64,000 nucleotides of DNA, taken from Phymatolithon calcareum. Taxonomy: Eukaryota; Rhodophyta; Florideophyceae; Hapalidiales. Every line of letters begins with the position of its first letter. Within the stretch, counting starts at the first letter, position 1. This document shows, in pieces, positions 62,881 through 64,000 of the stretch. The stretch covers positions 1,488,001 to 1,552,000 of the forward strand of contig OZ345378.1 in assembly GCA_977006965.1 (NCBI GenBank), written 5' to 3'. The position numbers and the translations under genes were made by a program. The notes under the pieces were generated by a model. It ran no database searches, was not told the origin of the DNA, and saw only the letters and a list, made by a program, of their open reading frames with translations.

Positions 62881-63711
62881 TTATGCCGCCCATTGCGATT
62901 CATCTTGAAGTGGTACGGGTACATCCAGCATTTGTCGCTTGCAACATCGTGGATACAAACAAATAAATGTTACCAGAACCACGATCGCCAGACATCCCAC
63001 AATGACCAGAATTTTCCAGAACGGAAACCATCCAGCATAGGACCCTTGTTCCAATGAGTATGTAGCATATCCCTCGTTCGCCTTCAATTGTTGACGAAGG
63101 TCAACTGACACAGCCACGTCAACCGGAATAGCAGGCACGGTTATATTTTGACGCGCATCCCAACCGCCGTCATAACTTCCCAACCACTCACGTCTCTCAC
63201 TTGGTGGAAACTTTGCAACAAACGTATTGCCGCCGCATAAATTCAGTTTTGTCACGCCGAAAAAGAAATCCGGTGTCGGGTCTAACAATCCCATGATCGA
63301 CAGATATGTCGCGCCTTTCTCGCCCTTCTCCCCGCCATTCAACCGCACGTTAAACCGTAATATATTTTCAGGACTAGCCCCCGTCACGTAGTCGTATTCT
63401 TCGATACGTCCCTGCTCCTTGTATACGTCAAACTGCTTGAAAAGCAGTCCCAACTTTTGGGTCTGCATGTATCTCTTCACGTACGGTGCAAGTTTTTTCG
63501 TTGGTTCGAATAAAGCCCAGTCTGCAGTATGTGATACTGCCACAACTTGCGGAACCCTGGCCTTGTCCGGTATTTGTTCATCCGTCCCTCTTGTCCATCG
63601 CATCGTCACTGCCAACCGGTACTTCTGCACTCCCACGCAAAGTGCTGAAACTTCTGCGAGAAGAACGGTGACGATGAGCAAAGTCGCCGATACGACGGCG
63701 CGGTTAGCCAT
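62881..63711 (-). CDS. Type I membrane protein with spondin_N-like domain
   Basis: 276 residues from the ATG at 63711, which starts exactly on a signal peptide (MANRAVVSATLLIVTVLLAE). The 71-codon upstream extension to 63924 is leader-like. The luminal part (about 25-220) has the spondin_N pattern: CVGVQKYRLAVTMRWT, VVAVSHTADWALFEP, then the hallmark LDPTPDFFFGVTKLNLC and GSYDGGWDA in place of the usual P-x-D-A-G-T-D. A membrane span (about 236-259, FWKILVIVGCLAIVVLVTFI) and a short Cys-containing tail (PRCCKRQ) follow. Animal spondin proteins are secreted; here the domain is anchored. Probably extracellular adhesion or wall contact, by inference. A TACTGTA lies about 157 bp upstream of the start. 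Confidence 0.78.
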   Translation of the reverse strand: MANRAVVSATLLIVTVLLAEVSALCVGVQKYRLAVTMRWTRGTDEQIPDKARVPQVVAVSHTADWALFEPTKKLAPYVKRYMQTQKLGLLFKQFDVYKEQGRIEEYDYVTGASPENILRFNVRLNGGEKGEKGATYLSIMGLLDPTPDFFFGVTKLNLCGGNTFVAKFPPSERREWLGSYDGGWDARQNITVPAIPVDVAVSVDLRQQLKANEGYATYSLEQGSYAGWFPFWKILVIVGCLAIVVLVTFICLYPRCCKRQMLDVPVPLQDESQWAA

Positions 63712-64000
63712 GGAGAGGAGTCGGCGGGTTGCGGTGCAACGCCGCGGAGACGCTCGTCTTGTTGGAGTCTGTAGAGCGGCGGCCAAGGCGCACGTTTCCC
63801 CACCAACTGTTACGGCACCAAAGTGGATGGACGCCGCACCTAACGCACGAGTACAAAAAGCTCCACGTACTGTACAGCGGGGCAGCGCAAAAAAAGCACC
63901 AAAAAGTGCCGTTTCCCCAATCATCCACTGTTCGGATCATTCCTTGACAATAAAGCTGTTATGATACCCGCGTGTGAGTACCACTACGCGTCATAAAACC

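Overview
The window reads as nuclear DNA of a photosynthetic eukaryote, most likely a red alga of the florideophyte type. It carries a spliced cytosolic ribosomal protein gene (eL34), cytosolic SRP54 and Elongator ELP3. It also carries nuclear genes of plastid type: ALAD/hemB, an FtsY with an N-terminal extension, ClpP, a YGGT-family protein and a Rubisco-LSMT-like SET protein. Most genes are single-exon and compact. The few introns I could place are short (74-196 bp). The gaps between genes are rich in transposon pieces and hairpins. The assignment to red algae is an inference from this pattern, not from a diagnostic marker.

Layout. 0-8.5 kb: the 3' end of ALAD, a coiled-coil membrane protein, a small hypothetical gene beside a large inverted repeat, a bZIP factor, and a three-exon C2H2 zinc-finger gene. 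8.5-14.2 kb: two near-complete hairpins, a dispersed repeat, a tetraspanin-like protein and an isolated Prp8 C-terminal fragment. 14.7-16.3 kb: a GC-rich, cysteine-rich orphan. 16.7-20.75 kb: a whole PIF/Harbinger-like DNA transposon with matching terminal inverted repeats, a transposase and a convergent partner gene broken by a frameshift. 22.6-42.8 kb: the main housekeeping block, with a MIR-less protein O-mannosyltransferase, alanine aminotransferase, ClpP, SET protein, eL34, a mitochondrial carrier, a second bZIP, a KEN-box/CDK-site protein, FtsY and ELP3. 43-51.8 kb: twin perfect palindromes, a YGGT protein, a deleted hAT transposon with an 8-bp target duplication, an RNase H1-like protein with two zinc fingers, and LINE debris. 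51.9-64 kb: SRP54, a CtIP/Sae2-like protein, a four-exon CHR (chromate-type) transporter with a MITE just upstream, a WW protein and a spondin_N membrane protein.

How the genes relate. They do not form a pathway cluster. Several support organelles (ALAD, FtsY, ClpP, YGGT, SET), while others are general housekeeping genes (eL34, SRP54, ELP3, AlaAT). The most unusual content is the density of hairpin-forming sequences, the Harbinger partner gene, the Prp8 fragment, the RNase H-zinc finger fusion and the cysteine-rich orphan. I did not find a clearly new defence or biosynthetic system.
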